From Bacilli bacterium (GTDB lineage Bacteria > Bacillota_I > Bacilli_A > RFN20 > CAG-826): a stretch of DNA of 43,892 nt. The stretch is from assembly GCA_017540455.1 (NCBI GenBank), contig JAFYAZ010000004.1:1-43892 (forward strand), in the 5' to 3' direction. The notes beneath the pieces were generated by a model. The model was not told where the DNA came from and did no database searches. It worked only from the letters and a program-made list of their open reading frames with translations. Positions within the stretch are counted from its first letter, which is position 1, and every line of letters begins with the position of its first letter. The translations under genes and the position numbers were made by a program. Positions 43,869-43,892 of this stretch are shown here, piece by piece.

Positions 43869-43892
43869 GCGGGCGTAGTTCAATGGTAGAAC
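43869..43892 (+). tRNA. tRNA-Gly, 5' part only (cut by window end)
   Basis: GCGGGCGTAGTTCAATGGTA and the bases after it match the acceptor and D arm of bacterial tRNA-Gly. The anticodon is outside the window, so the isoacceptor cannot be given. It is four bases after tRNA-Asp, likely the same transcript. Confidence 0.85.

Overview
The window is a gene-dense bacterial chromosome segment with no mobile element, no CRISPR array and no gene-free stretch over about 300 bases. Gene content points to a Bacilli-type Firmicute: a GlgC/GlgD pair, AddAB, PrpC/PrkC beside RlmN, RqcH, and a nine-gene F-type ATP synthase operon. GC content is moderate, TGA is read as stop, and several regulatory or catalytic parts are trimmed (kinase without PASTA repeats, short epsilon, RqcH without its HhH domain, degenerate RsmB). 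This would suit a reduced-genome gut lineage near Erysipelotrichia or Mollicutes (for example RF39 or RFN20); that placement is inference.

Layout. 1-4378 (minus): glgC-glgD-glgA followed by leuS, which leaves the window. 4544-4753 (plus): rpmB. 4815-10780 (minus): a long operon running from an acidic His-tailed protein through an RsmB-like pseudo-methyltransferase, rlmN, prpC, prkC and rpe to a membrane protein. 10843-13652 (minus): priA and gmk. 13799-16112 (plus): rqcH and a thioredoxin-fold lipoprotein. 16096-17289 (minus): an orphan ATP-grasp enzyme. 17366-24283 (minus): the ATP synthase operon. 24397-32694 (minus): glpK-addB-addA-DUF5677-like gene. 32795-41540 (minus): a 2285-residue membrane-anchored protein with yigZ and pepP. 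41617-43703 (plus): a zinc-ribbon CPBP protease, a TraX-family protein and thioredoxin. 43788 to the end: tRNA-Asp and the start of a tRNA-Gly.

The genes combine glycogen storage, energy conversion, ribosome maintenance and rescue, phosphosignalling and double-strand-break repair. The points most worth a second look are: (i) a giant exported protein behind a CvpA-like four-helix membrane domain, with a short motif recurring at least six times; (ii) an RsmB homologue that has lost both catalytic cysteines and the SAM loop yet stays in its conserved operon; (iii) an ATP synthase c-subunit with a two-carboxylate, Na+-type ion site; (iv) several genes whose -10 box lies only 6 to 10 bases before the start codon, predicting leaderless or nearly leaderless mRNAs; and (v) a perfect palindrome between the -10 and -35 positions of the ATP synthase promoter.
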